A DNA stretch of 64,000 nucleotides from Deltaproteobacteria bacterium (GTDB lineage: Bacteria; Myxococcota_A; Polyangia; Polyangiales; Ga0077539). Positions 32,834 through 42,623 of this stretch are shown one piece after another (the stretch's first letter is position 1; every line of letters starts with the position of its first letter). The stretch is from positions 62,001-126,000 of the forward strand of contig JACRDB010000104.1 in NCBI GenBank assembly GCA_016218725.1, given 5' to 3'. The notes beneath the pieces were generated by a model, which searched no databases, was not told the origin of the DNA, and saw nothing but the letters and a program-made list of their open reading frames with translations. The translations under genes were made by a program, and so were the position numbers.

Positions 32834-34480
32834 TTGACCCTGTCGGTCTCTACCCCACCCCCAGACGAGACGGTGCCTCGGAGGCTCGTCGGAGGGCGCT
32901 ACGAGATCCTCCGGGCGCTGGCCATGGGGGGCATGGGGACGGTCTACGTCGCCCGGCACGTGCTCACGCAGCAGAAGGTCGCCCTGAAGGTGATCGACCG
33001 TCGCTTCGGGCACGACCCGGCCAGCGTGGAGCGCTTCCTGCGCGAGGTCAGCGTCGCCTCCAAGGTCGAGCACCCGGGCATCGTCAAGGTCTTCGACGCC
33101 GGCGTGGACGAGGACGTAGACGGCGCCCGCTGGCCCTACCTGGCCATGGAGCTCCTGACGGGCGGGGACCTGGCCAACCAGATCACCGGCGGCCGGGTGA
33201 CCATGCTCCAGGCCCTGCGCTGGGTGCAGTCCATGCTGGGCGCCCTCGGCGCAGCCCACGCCGCCGGGGTGGTGCACCGGGACCTCAAGCCCGAGAACAT
33301 CTTCATCGAGGGCCCCGGCGACCGAGAAGGGGTCGTGCGCCTCCTGGACTTTGGCATCGCCCGGGACCTGGAGGGCCCCCGCACCGCCACCATGGTCGGT
33401 CAGGCCCTGGGCACGGTGTACGACATGGCCCCGGAGCAGGCCCGGGACGCCAGCTCCGTCACCGCCCGGGCGGACGTGTACGCCGTCGGGGTGATCATGT
33501 ACCAGCTCTTTACGGGGGCCTTCCCCTACGACGGGGACAACCCCCACGCGGTGGTGATCCGCGCCCAGATGGACGAGCACCAGCCCGTGGGGGCCCGCGC
33601 CCCGTGGCTGGACCCTCGCCTCGCGGCGCTGGTGGAGGCGTGTCTGCGGCGCCGCCCGGAGGAGCGCCCGGCGGACGCCTCGGCCCTCGGGGCCTCCCTG
33701 GCCGGGCTCCTGGCCGACCCGGAGCTAGGGCGCTCGCTCGGCGGTCGGCGCGTGCAGCCCGCGTCGTTCATGGCCTCCCCGGCTCCCAGTCAGCACTTGG
33801 AAGACCCCTTCGCGAACTACACCCCGAAGGACGAAGGCCCGGCGCCCCCCGGGGCCTCGGGTACGCCCCAGGACGGCCCGACGGCGCCCGCGGAGGTCAC
33901 CGCCGAGAGCGCCCCGGAGGCCCCGGAGGAGGCCGAGGGACCGACCCTCCGGCGCTCCATTGCCATCGTCGGGGCCATCGTCCCGGTGGTCGTGGCCCTG
34001 GTGCTCCTCGTGGCGCAGGCCCTGCACCGCGGCAGCCCACCCGCCCAGACCGCTCCCTCCTCCACTGCCTCGGCCCTGCCCGTGGAGCCCAGGGCCCCTG
34101 CCCCTGCGGCGCCCGCGGCGCCTGCCTCGGAGCAGGTCCCGGCCCCCGTTACCGTGTCTACGCCGTTGGTCACGGCCCGGGAGACGCCCCGGGCTCGCGG
34201 GGGTCGCGCCCTCCGCGGCGCGCTGCCGCCCGCGCAAGCGCAGGCCCCGGCGGCGCTGGCTCCGCCTCCACCAGCCGTCGCCCCGCCGCCCACGGCGGCG
34301 CCCCCGGTACCGGCTGTCGCCCCGGTGGCGGTGGCTCCGCCGGCGCCTCCCGCCCCAAGGGTCCAGGTCCCGCCTGTGGCCCCGCCCGTGGCCCCGCCGA
34401 CGGCCCCGGCACCCCCAGTCAGGCCTCCTCCCCAGAGGCCCCCGGAGGGGGAGGGCCCGCAGCCCTTCACCACCTTCTGA
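32834..34480 (+). CDS. Membrane-anchored Ser/Thr protein kinase
   Basis: 548 residues from TTG 32834, preceded by GGGAGG; GTG 32873 is an alternative, so the start is uncertain. A weak promoter TTTCCA-17-CATACT (32796-32824) lies just before. Kinase motifs: ALAMGGMGTVY loop, Lys52 in VALK, HRDLKPEN (148-155), DFG (172-174), and DMAPEQ for the APE motif. A single membrane helix spans about 374-398 (RRSIAIVGAIVPVVVALVLL). The remaining 150 residues, which would lie in the periplasm, are Pro/Ala-rich with no recognised fold. The next gene, an outer-membrane-type barrel, starts six bases later and may be co-regulated or a partner. Confidence 0.87.
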   Translation: MTLSVSTPPPDETVPRRLVGGRYEILRALAMGGMGTVYVARHVLTQQKVALKVIDRRFGHDPASVERFLREVSVASKVEHPGIVKVFDAGVDEDVDGARWPYLAMELLTGGDLANQITGGRVTMLQALRWVQSMLGALGAAHAAGVVHRDLKPENIFIEGPGDREGVVRLLDFGIARDLEGPRTATMVGQALGTVYDMAPEQARDASSVTARADVYAVGVIMYQLFTGAFPYDGDNPHAVVIRAQMDEHQPVGARAPWLDPRLAALVEACLRRRPEERPADASALGASLAGLLADPELGRSLGGRRVQPASFMASPAPSQHLEDPFANYTPKDEGPAPPGASGTPQDGPTAPAEVTAESAPEAPEEAEGPTLRRSIAIVGAIVPVVVALVLLVAQALHRGSPPAQTAPSSTASALPVEPRAPAPAAPAAPASEQVPAPVTVSTPLVTARETPRARGGRALRGALPPAQAQAPAALAPPPPAVAPPPTAAPPVPAVAPVAVAPPAPPAPRVQVPPVAPPVAPPTAPAPPVRPPPQRPPEGEGPQPFTTF

Positions 34481-34486
34481 GCGGGA

Positions 34487-35545
34487 ATGGTTCGCCTTCG
34501 AACGATCGCCCTTGGAGGGGTCCTTCTCGCGACCGCCGGGAGCGCCGAGGCGTCGCCCTGGACGCTCCCTGCGGGCACCGTGGTGGTAAATGGTTCGTAT
34601 ACGTACCAGTCCGCGTCGAGGGAGTTCTTCGAGACCGGCCCCTCGCGGTCCTTTCCGCTCCGCGGGGAGTTCACGGGCACCACCTACGCCCTGGGTCTCC
34701 GCGCGGGGCTCACGGACCGGCTGGAGGTCGAGGTCGGGGTGCCCCTGCGGCTGGTGAGCTACCGCTCGGACCCGGTGCTGCTGCTCCCGCGCCCGGCGAT
34801 GTCCATGGAGAGCGAGCTGGATTTCTACCAACGGAACGTCCTGGACCTCTCCAGGGTGGCCCGGGGCGTGGGGGACCTCTCGCTGGCGGTGCGGTGGCGC
34901 ACGCCCCTGCGGCTCTTCCCGCTGGCGGTGGAGCTCCGCACCAAGATCCCGACGGGCTACGCGGGCCCCGCGGGCACCTTCGGCGAGCAGCCCACCACCA
35001 TTGACGATTTCCAGCGGGACCTCCTGCGGTACGTGCGCCCGGAGAACGTCATGGACGACGTCACCCTGGGCGACGGCCAGCTCGACGTACAGCCCTCGCT
35101 CCTTGCGGGCTATGCGTTCCCTACGCGCACCTTCCTCCGGCTGGACCTCGGGATGAACCTCCGCTTTGGCGGGGCCGCCCAGCAGGTGGTGGGCGCCGTC
35201 CGGGCCGGCCAGCAGCTCGGGGCCCGGGTGCTCGTCTACGCCTATGCCCAGGCGGCGCTGAGCCTGAACGAGGGGCGCATCATCGGTGTGTCCGTGGCCG
35301 CGGTGGACCCGGACCTCCCGGCGGACCGGTACGAGGGCACCAACAACCTGCTCCTGCGCACCCCTCGCCTGGAGCGCGACACGGTGGACGTGGGGGCCGG
35401 GCTGATCCTCCGGGTGCTCCCCGAGGCGGAGCTCAATTTCGGCTATGGGCGCACGCTCTGGGGGCGCTACACGGCCCTGGTGGACAGCTTCTCGATCAGC
35501 CTCGCGGTGCGGGCCCAGGTGGTGCGGCCTGGCGCGAGTCCCTGA
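34487..35545 (+). CDS. Outer-membrane beta-barrel-like protein
   Basis: 352 residues. The signal peptide is MVRLRTIALGGVLLATAGSAEA. The mature part consists of amphipathic strand pairs such as TYALGLRAGLTDRLEVEVGV, GDLSLAVRWRTPLRLFPLAV and TFLRLDLGMNLRFGG, with a conserved-looking VELRTKIPTGY loop, and ends in a strand closing SISLAVRAQVVRPGA. This resembles MtrB/OMPP1-type or transporter-like outer membrane barrels of unknown role. It probably shares a transcript with the membrane kinase six bases upstream. Confidence 0.7.
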   Translation: MVRLRTIALGGVLLATAGSAEASPWTLPAGTVVVNGSYTYQSASREFFETGPSRSFPLRGEFTGTTYALGLRAGLTDRLEVEVGVPLRLVSYRSDPVLLLPRPAMSMESELDFYQRNVLDLSRVARGVGDLSLAVRWRTPLRLFPLAVELRTKIPTGYAGPAGTFGEQPTTIDDFQRDLLRYVRPENVMDDVTLGDGQLDVQPSLLAGYAFPTRTFLRLDLGMNLRFGGAAQQVVGAVRAGQQLGARVLVYAYAQAALSLNEGRIIGVSVAAVDPDLPADRYEGTNNLLLRTPRLERDTVDVGAGLILRVLPEAELNFGYGRTLWGRYTALVDSFSISLAVRAQVVRPGASP

Positions 35546-35596
35546 GCGCCTTTGGGGGCTGTACCCTCCGTCGGTCCGTCACCCGAGGAGGGGGGC

Positions 35597-35626
35597 TTGT
35601 CCGGACGCCACCGCGGGGCGTAGGGT
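35597..35626 (+). promoter_or_regulatory. Sigma70-like promoter of the lysyl-oxidase-like gene
   Basis: TTGTCC (35597-35602), 18-base spacer, TAGGGT (35621-35626), similar in form to the rpsP promoter (TAGGTT). It leaves a leader of about 35 bases with GAGGAGGGAG before the start. Confidence 0.5.
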
Positions 35627-35668
35627 CCGCCCATGGCGCCGACCGTTGCGCCTGAGGAGGGAGGGCTC

Positions 35669-36556
35669 ATGCTTCGAAGGAACCTTGGTTGGGTGTTGGT
35701 TTTTGGGATCGCCTGTGCGGACACCGAGGTGGGCACCGCCTCCCAGGCCGCGAGCGTCCCGGGCAGCAGCGGCGGGGGAGGTCGGCGACCGCCGGTGGAC
35801 CTGGAGGGCACCGCGGACCTCTGGGTGCGCGCGGACATGACCGCCAGCCAGTGGGTCGTGCGGAGCGAGCCCTTCACCGCGGACGCGTGCAGCGCGGTCG
35901 AGGGCGGGATCGTGGCGGGAGAGCACCGGGTGCTGCGCTTCACCGTGGGCGTGGCCAACATCGGCGACGCGGACCTCTTCATCGGAGACCCGAACGAGCA
36001 CTTCACCCCTTCCGGCGACGACGGGCTCTTCGAGTTCGCGACCTGCCACGCGCATTTCCACTTCAGGCACTACGTCCAGTACGAGCTCCTCGGCGCCGAC
36101 GGGCGGGTCTGGCGCGCGGCCAAGCGGGGCTTCTGCATGCTCGACACGGACCCGAACCCCGCGTGGCTCGGCCAGCCCCCGCGCGCCAAGGTGTTCGACA
36201 GCTGCGGCTCCCCGGGCACGCCGGGCTTCCAAGGCATCAGCCACGGCTGGACGGACACCTACCGGTTCTTCCTCGGCGGTCAGTTCTTCGTGCTCGACGG
36301 GGGCGACGGGCAGCCGCAGGTCCCCGCGGGCTCGTACACGCTCCGTATCACGGCGAACCCACCCTTCACCCCGACCCCGGGGGAGCTGTGCCCTCACCGC
36401 GACCCGGCGGGGTTCTGCCATATGCTCCCGGAGTCGGACTACGACAACAACGTGTTCCAGACCGCGCTCGTGGTGCCCGACCACGTGGGGCGCACCGGCG
36501 TCGGACCCGCGGCGGGGCTCGCCTCGCCAGGGGCAGCGGGCAGCCACGAGCGTTAG
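35669..36556 (+). CDS. Lysyl-oxidase-like copper enzyme, lipoprotein
   Basis: 295 residues from ATG 35669 with GAGGAGG just upstream. The N-terminus is a lipoprotein-like signal ending FGIAC (Cys16). The core matches the lysyl oxidase catalytic domain: copper ligands HxHxH in CHAHFHF (127, 129, 131), Lys152 in KRGFCMLDT matching the LTQ lysine, DTY with Tyr198 in QGISHGWTDTYRFF matching the LTQ tyrosine, and ESDYDNNVFQ near the end. In animals this enzyme oxidises lysine side chains to aldehydes and cross-links collagen; bacterial members are known but rarely studied. Here it would act on the outer surface or in the periplasm. It appears to stand alone with its own promoter. Confidence 0.85.
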   Translation: MLRRNLGWVLVFGIACADTEVGTASQAASVPGSSGGGGRRPPVDLEGTADLWVRADMTASQWVVRSEPFTADACSAVEGGIVAGEHRVLRFTVGVANIGDADLFIGDPNEHFTPSGDDGLFEFATCHAHFHFRHYVQYELLGADGRVWRAAKRGFCMLDTDPNPAWLGQPPRAKVFDSCGSPGTPGFQGISHGWTDTYRFFLGGQFFVLDGGDGQPQVPAGSYTLRITANPPFTPTPGELCPHRDPAGFCHMLPESDYDNNVFQTALVVPDHVGRTGVGPAAGLASPGAAGSHER

Positions 36557-36563
36557 GCCTCGT

Positions 36564-36854
36564 CTAACCGCACATCCGGCGCGGGCGCAGGCTCAGGGCC
36601 AGGGCGTTGGGCGGCAGCGAGTCCCGGGCCGGGACCAGGTCATAGTCCAGCCCCGTGAACTCCAGCGCGTCCAGCGTGCTGGCCACCGCCATGGTAGACT
36701 CGAAATCCCCGGCGGTGACCACCAGGTAGTGGGGGTGGGGCCCCAGCGCGCAGGCGCACTCCACGGTGTACACCCCGAGCACGCCGTCGAGGCCCCGGAG
36801 CGCCCTACGCAGCGCCGGGCCGTGGTCCTTGGTGACGAGTTCCGTGTTGAGCAT
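36564..36854 (-). CDS. Hypothetical small protein
   Basis: 96 residues, not recognised. It is a soluble alpha/beta-type sequence with two strands of the pattern LGVYTVECACALGPHPHYLV and LVVTAGDFESTMAVAST, suggesting a small ferredoxin-like fold, and no signal or membrane segment. It is convergent with the lysyl-oxidase gene (seven bases apart) and lies downstream of the MopE lipoprotein of the same strand with 64 bases between them. Coding is supported by codon bias and a clear start ATG, but not by homology. Confidence 0.5.
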   Translation of the reverse strand: MLNTELVTKDHGPALRRALRGLDGVLGVYTVECACALGPHPHYLVVTAGDFESTMAVASTLDALEFTGLDYDLVPARDSLPPNALALSLRPRRMCG

Positions 36855-36918
36855 CGTTCCTTGGAGAGGGCAACGGCGCCCTCCTCGCGGGGCTCAAGCA
36901 CGGCCATGGCACTTGTCG

Positions 36919-38277
36919 CTACATGCACACCCCGGTGGCGTCCACGCAGCTCCGCCCGGCCGGGCAGCGCCCGCAGGCGCCGTCGCAGCCGTCTGGCCCG
37001 CAAGCTCGTCCGCTGCACATCGGCGTGCAGCACCCTGCCGCCTCGTCCACGGTGAGGTCGCAGTCGTCGTCCCGGGCGTTGGCGCAGAGCTCCCGCCCCG
37101 GCACCACCTCCCCGCGGCAGGTGGTCTCCCACGCCGCCGCGCGGCACTGCTGCACCCCGAGCTGGCATGCTCCCACGTCGGGGTTCGCCATCCCGGCCGT
37201 AGAGCACGACCGGAAGAGCCCGTCGTCCACCACCCCGTCGCAGTCGTTGTCCATGCCGTCGCACGCCTCCGGGGCGGGGTCCGAGGCCCCCGCGCAGGCC
37301 CCCCAGGAGCCCCCGGTGCAGCTCTGGGTCCCCGCCCGGCAGGGCAGCGTGCGCGCGGACTCCAGCGGGCTCCAGCGCAGCCCGCGGCCGGCCGCCACCA
37401 CCCCCGTGGTGTTGAACCCGAGCTGGTCAAACACCGCCCCCCGAGGCCCCTGGAGCCCGATCGTCGCGCTCGCCCCGGTCGCCCTCGGACCCTCGCCCTC
37501 CAGGCGCTGGTAGAGCACATCAATCACGTTGGTCTGCTCGTGGAGCTGGACCTCAAAGGTGATGTGGGTGCTCGGACTACGATTCGGGTAGAAGAATACA
37601 TCATCCCACACGACCACGGCGGTGCGGTTCGGGGCGTCGCCGGTGATGGCGAAGCACACTCCCCGGCGGGTGTAGAGGTCGTCCCAGACGGGGTAGACGC
37701 CCACCGGGGACACCGTGGAGGGCAGCGGGCGGTTGGTGTACTGCGTGGAGGTGACGGCGAAGCTGACGATGCCGTTGGTGGAGATGTCCAGCACGCCGTA
37801 GTCGTCGGTGTAGTACCGGAACTGGAAGGGCAGGCCCTGGGTGGCGGTGCGGTCGTCCTCGTTGGGCAGGAGCACCACGGCGCCAGGGGCCGCGCAGCCG
37901 TCGATCCAGGCGGCGCTGGAGGCGCTGTAGGCGTAGCCCGCGAAGCCGCCGCTGCAGGGCCTCGGGGGGACGTCGTCGGCGCGGCCGTTGCAGTCGTTGT
38001 CGGCACCGTCGCAGGCCTCGGGCTGCGGGAGCACGGCGCCCACGCACGGGCCCCAGCGGCCGCCGGTGCAGGACTGCATCCCCTGGCGGCAGGGCCCCAT
38101 GCCCGCGGTGCGCGCCGGTCCGCCGTAGCACGCGCGTACGAGCCCGTCGGGCTCGCAGACGCCGCCGGGGGTGCCCCCGTCGGTGCCGAAGGGCGGCTGC
38201 ACCACCCAGCGGCATGCCCCGAGGAGCGCCACGAGGACGGCCCCTGCGCGCGCCCCGAGGGCCCTCACCGGACTCAC
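36919..38277 (-). CDS. MopE-type repeat lipoprotein
   Basis: 452 residues from GTG 38277, which overlaps the upstream stop (GTGA); GTG 38280 is equally possible. Lipobox LLGAC. The protein has two full MopE-type metal-binding motifs (EACDGADNDCNG and EACDGMDNDCDG) plus a related LCANARDDDCD, each preceded by Cys-flanked segments such as GMGPCRQGMQSCTGGRWGPC, and a central domain (about 125-300) rich in beta strands (YTDDYGVLDISTNGIVSFAV) resembling nidogen-like domains. A Cys-dense C-terminus ends CGRCPAGRSCVDATGVCM. It is the third gene of an operon behind a membrane kinase and a TPR-PEGA protein. Confidence 0.8.
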   Translation of the reverse strand: MSPVRALGARAGAVLVALLGACRWVVQPPFGTDGGTPGGVCEPDGLVRACYGGPARTAGMGPCRQGMQSCTGGRWGPCVGAVLPQPEACDGADNDCNGRADDVPPRPCSGGFAGYAYSASSAAWIDGCAAPGAVVLLPNEDDRTATQGLPFQFRYYTDDYGVLDISTNGIVSFAVTSTQYTNRPLPSTVSPVGVYPVWDDLYTRRGVCFAITGDAPNRTAVVVWDDVFFYPNRSPSTHITFEVQLHEQTNVIDVLYQRLEGEGPRATGASATIGLQGPRGAVFDQLGFNTTGVVAAGRGLRWSPLESARTLPCRAGTQSCTGGSWGACAGASDPAPEACDGMDNDCDGVVDDGLFRSCSTAGMANPDVGACQLGVQQCRAAAWETTCRGEVVPGRELCANARDDDCDLTVDEAAGCCTPMCSGRACGPDGCDGACGRCPAGRSCVDATGVCM

Positions 38278-39293
38278 CACGCCCAGGCGAGGGAGGCCTG
38301 CGAAGGGCTCACCTGGGCCCTCCAGCGCGAGGGCCTCGGCGTGGCGCTCTCGGCGCTCGGACGGCTCAGGAGGTCCAGGGCGGCCACCAGGGCCCCGAGG
38401 CCCGCCACGGCCCAGCCGATGTTCACCATCAGCGCGCGGTCGCTGAGCTCGTCCATGGTGCCGCGGAAGCGCGCGGCGCAGTCCTGCGGCGTGGTGTAGG
38501 GGCGGCAGGCGCTGTTGTACGCGTCGTGCGTGGCGTTGCCGTCAATCCAGAGGAGCGTGGAGGTGGTGGCCGCCGCGGCGGTGAGGGCCAGCCCCGACCA
38601 GAACACCCACGAGGGACCCCGCGAGGGCCTGGCGCTCGTCCCCGGCGCTTGCGGTCCTCGGGGCCTCGGCGGCGGCTCGTCCGCGCCCGGGAAGGGCTCC
38701 AGGGGCCTGACGGGCGGCGAGCGGTTGGGGCCCGGGAGCGGCTCCAGGCGGACGTCCAACGGCAAGGCCTGGCCGGGCTCCAGGGTGTACTCCCGACGCC
38801 AGGAGCGGTAGCCCTCGGCCTCCAGCTCGACCATGTGGTTGCCAGGGTCCACGGTGGCCGCCGTGGCGTTGCGGTTCACCGTGCGCCCGTCCACCCGGAG
38901 CACGGCATTGGAGGGCGTAACCCGCACGTTGAGGGTCACCACCTGGGCGCGAAGCGCGTCGAGCTCGCGCCGTACGGCGGCGAGCCTGGCGGGGTCCACG
39001 GAGCGCTCCGGCGCGGAGAGGTAGCGCTCGAAGGCGTCGATGGCCGCGAGGTTTCGTCCGAGGCCACGGTACGCGAGGCCGAGGTTGAAGAGCACCACCG
39101 GCACCGCCCGGAGGCGGTAAGAGGCCTCCAGCGCCGCGGCGGCGGCGGCGAAGCGGTCGTCCTCCAGGGCCGCGAGGCCCTGCTCGAAGGCCGCTCGGGC
39201 CCCCGGAGCGGGCGCCGAGGAGCCCTGGGCCAGGGCGCTCCCCGCCCCGAGGAAAAGCGCCAGAGAGAGCGTGCAGGCCGCGCGTCGCATCAT
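38274..39293 (-). CDS. TPR and PEGA-domain membrane protein
   Basis: 339 residues, start ATG overlapping the kinase stop (ATGA). A signal peptide (RRAACTLSLALFLGAGSALAQ) is followed by TPR-like helices (about 34-100, AAFEQGLAALEDDRFAAAAA; LFNLGLAYRGLGRNLAAIDA), a PEGA-type beta domain (about 115-170, LNVRVTPSNAVLRVDGRTVN), a Pro-rich linker, and two C-terminal hydrophobic segments. PEGA domains are common extracytoplasmic modules near kinases. It lies between kinase and lipoprotein, so it may be the envelope part of that signalling unit. Confidence 0.78.
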   Translation of the reverse strand: MMRRAACTLSLALFLGAGSALAQGSSAPAPGARAAFEQGLAALEDDRFAAAAAALEASYRLRAVPVVLFNLGLAYRGLGRNLAAIDAFERYLSAPERSVDPARLAAVRRELDALRAQVVTLNVRVTPSNAVLRVDGRTVNRNATAATVDPGNHMVELEAEGYRSWRREYTLEPGQALPLDVRLEPLPGPNRSPPVRPLEPFPGADEPPPRPRGPQAPGTSARPSRGPSWVFWSGLALTAAAATTSTLLWIDGNATHDAYNSACRPYTTPQDCAARFRGTMDELSDRALMVNIGWAVAGLGALVAALDLLSRPSAESATPRPSRWRAQVSPSQASLAWAW

Positions 39294-40666
39294 TCCGGGT
39301 AGGCCGAGGCCGGGCGCAGCCCCCCCCGGGACGAAGACCCGGACGAGAGCCTCGGCGCGGCAGAGGGCCCGATGGGGGCGGCGCTCCGGCGCGCCCTCGG
39401 CCTGCGCGCGGCATAGGGCTCCGCGGCGGGCGGCGCCGTGGCGACCGCCGCGGGGCGCAGCTGCGCGAGGGCGGGCGGCGGGGGCGCGGGCGGGGGGCAG
39501 GTCTCCCGGGGTTGGGCCACCTGCGGGATGCTCGCGGGGATGGGCATCGGGCGCGAGGGTCGGGCGCCCACGGTGAGCGCCAGGACCAGGCTGGTGATGG
39601 CCGCGCAGACGGTGATCCCGGTGAGCACCTGCGGGGTCACCCGCTGGAGGAGCGCGCTCCGGCGACGAGTGAAGGGCACGATGGTCGGGATGTCCCGGGC
39701 CACCGGGGCGATGCCCTCCCAGGCCTCATCCGGGAGCACCACGGCGCCGTTCTCCGCGCGGCCGTCCTGGAACGTGGTGGACTCCAGGATGGCCGAGAGG
39801 AAGGCCCTGGCGCTGGGGAAGCGCCCGTCGAGGTCGTGGGTGAGCGCGCGGGACACGATGTCCGCGACGTCCTGCGGGACCGAGGGCTGCACCGCGTTGG
39901 CCTTCGGGGCCGGCTCGGTGATCACCTTCACCATCAAGAGGTTGTAGGTAGGCGCCTCAAAGGGGGCCTTGCCGGTGAGCATCTCGAAGAGCACGGCGCC
40001 CACGCTCCAGAGGTCGCTCCGGGGGTCCAGCACGTGGTCCCCGCGGGCCTGCTCCGGGGACATGTAGTGCGGCGTGCCGAAGACCATCCCGGCCATGGTG
40101 GTGCGCCGCTCGTCCTCGGCCCTCTGCCGGTCGATCACCTTGGACACGCCGAAGTCAATGATCTTCGGGAGCACCTTTCCGTCCGGGGCGCGCACCAGGA
40201 AGATGTTCTCCGGCTTGATGTCCCGGTGCAGCACGCCCCGGCGGTGCGCCGCCACCAGCGCCCCGAGGATCGGCACGATCAGGTCCAGGCTCTCCCGCGG
40301 GGACATGGGCGAGCGGGCGTCGATCCAGGCGCGCAGGTCCGTGCCCACCAGGAGCTCCTGCACGATGTAGAGCTGCCCCGTGACCCGGTCCTCGCCCAGG
40401 TCCAGCACGTCCACCACGTTGGGGTGCGAGATCCGCGTCGGGGCCTGGGCCTCGCGCAGGAACCTCCGGACCACGTCCTTGTTCTCCGCGAACTCCTGGC
40501 GCAGGACCTTGAGGGCCACCTGGCGCCCCGTCCAGGTGTTGGCCGCGGCGTACACCACCCCGACGCCCCCGGAGCCCAGCACGTGCTGCAGGCGGTATTT
40601 CCCGCCCAGGACGGCGCCTTCCAGGCCCGTCTTCTTCGCCGCGGGGGTTTGCGCCTCGGCCGACAC
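39290..40666 (-). CDS. Membrane-anchored Ser/Thr protein kinase
   Basis: 458 residues, start GTG 40666. Kinase motifs: LGSGGVGVVY loop, Lys53 in VALK, HRDIKPEN (147-154), DFG (171-173) and MSPEQ. One membrane helix spans about 347-366 (VLTGITVCAAITSLVLALTV), leaving about 90 residues of Pro/Ala/Arg-rich sequence outside. It heads an operon of three overlapping genes (kinase, TPR-PEGA, MopE lipoprotein). A TATAAC on the minus strand (40682-40677) is a likely -10 box only 11 bases before the start codon, with a poor -35; if used, the mRNA has almost no leader. Confidence 0.9.
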   Translation of the reverse strand: MSAEAQTPAAKKTGLEGAVLGGKYRLQHVLGSGGVGVVYAAANTWTGRQVALKVLRQEFAENKDVVRRFLREAQAPTRISHPNVVDVLDLGEDRVTGQLYIVQELLVGTDLRAWIDARSPMSPRESLDLIVPILGALVAAHRRGVLHRDIKPENIFLVRAPDGKVLPKIIDFGVSKVIDRQRAEDERRTTMAGMVFGTPHYMSPEQARGDHVLDPRSDLWSVGAVLFEMLTGKAPFEAPTYNLLMVKVITEPAPKANAVQPSVPQDVADIVSRALTHDLDGRFPSARAFLSAILESTTFQDGRAENGAVVLPDEAWEGIAPVARDIPTIVPFTRRRSALLQRVTPQVLTGITVCAAITSLVLALTVGARPSRPMPIPASIPQVAQPRETCPPPAPPPPALAQLRPAAVATAPPAAEPYAARRPRARRSAAPIGPSAAPRLSSGSSSRGGLRPASAYPE

Positions 40667-40730
40667 GATCGTTGTGGTTATACCGCACCTTGCGCGCGCG
40701 CGGCATGGTCACTCTTGCCCCACCCGAGGG

Positions 40731-41075
40731 TCACCGGGTCACCACCAGGAGCGCCCACAGGGTCACCGCCACCAGCACCCCGGCGGAGCCCCCGAGGAGC
40801 CGGGTGCGAAGCCTCCCGCCCTTCATGCCCAGGCCGTGACCGCCGAGGGCCCCGGCGAGGAAGAGCCCCGCCACGAAGACGCTGGACAGCCCCGCGGCGG
40901 TGCGGGCCGGCTCCGGCACCCGCCCGGTGAGCACCCGGGTCTCCACCAGGTACGTGACCAGAAAGCCGAGGAGCACCCCGAGGAGCCCCCCCGAGAGCCA
41001 GCCCAGGCGCGCGGTGTGCGCAGGAGGTGGTCCCTCCTGGGACTTTGCAGGGACAGGTGGGTTGGTGTCGGTCAT
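40731..41075 (-). CDS. Small membrane protein with three hydrophobic helices
   Basis: 114 residues, not recognised. A hydrophilic N-terminus rich in Pro is followed by three membrane-spanning segments: LSGGLLGVLLGFLVTYLVET, GLSSVFVAGLFLAGALGGHG and LLGGSAGVLVAVTLWALLVV. It is divergent from icd, with 88 bases between the start codons, and upstream of the membrane kinase on the same strand (64-base gap). Confidence 0.65.
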   Translation of the reverse strand: MTDTNPPVPAKSQEGPPPAHTARLGWLSGGLLGVLLGFLVTYLVETRVLTGRVPEPARTAAGLSSVFVAGLFLAGALGGHGLGMKGGRLRTRLLGGSAGVLVAVTLWALLVVTR

Positions 41076-41083
41076 GGACGGCG

Positions 41084-41112
41084 TTGGAGCGGAGGTTCGG
41101 GCGTGGTATGGG
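41084..41112 (+). promoter_or_regulatory. Sigma70-like promoter of icd
   Basis: TTGGAG (41084-41089), 17-base spacer, TATGGG (41107-41112). It lies in the gap to the divergent membrane protein and leaves about 45 bases of leader with a strong GAGGAGAG ribosome-binding site before ATG 41164. Confidence 0.5.
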
Positions 41113-41163
41113 ACCGGCGCCGTGAGCGCGGCTCTAGGAGCGCTCTACCCGAGGAGAGACAGA

Positions 41164-42564
<1,401 letters not shown>

Positions 42565-42586
42565 CCCGTAGGGTGCTGTAGGACGG

Positions 42587-42616
42587 TTGTCCGGGCGGGC
42601 TATTCCGCGGTAGAAA
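42587..42616 (+). promoter_or_regulatory. Promoter directly before the lipase-like lipoprotein (leaderless)
   Basis: TTGTCC (42587-42592), 18-base spacer, TAGAAA (42611-42616). Transcription would begin near 42623-42624, which is the GTG start codon, so the mRNA is probably leaderless. No ribosome-binding site is visible. Confidence 0.45.
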
Positions 42617-42623
42617 CGGACCC

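Noticed and set aside
40677..40706. Complete promoter for the kinase at 40666
   Set aside because: The -10 TATAAC is good but no -35 at 16 to 18 bases; mentioned in the gene entry only.
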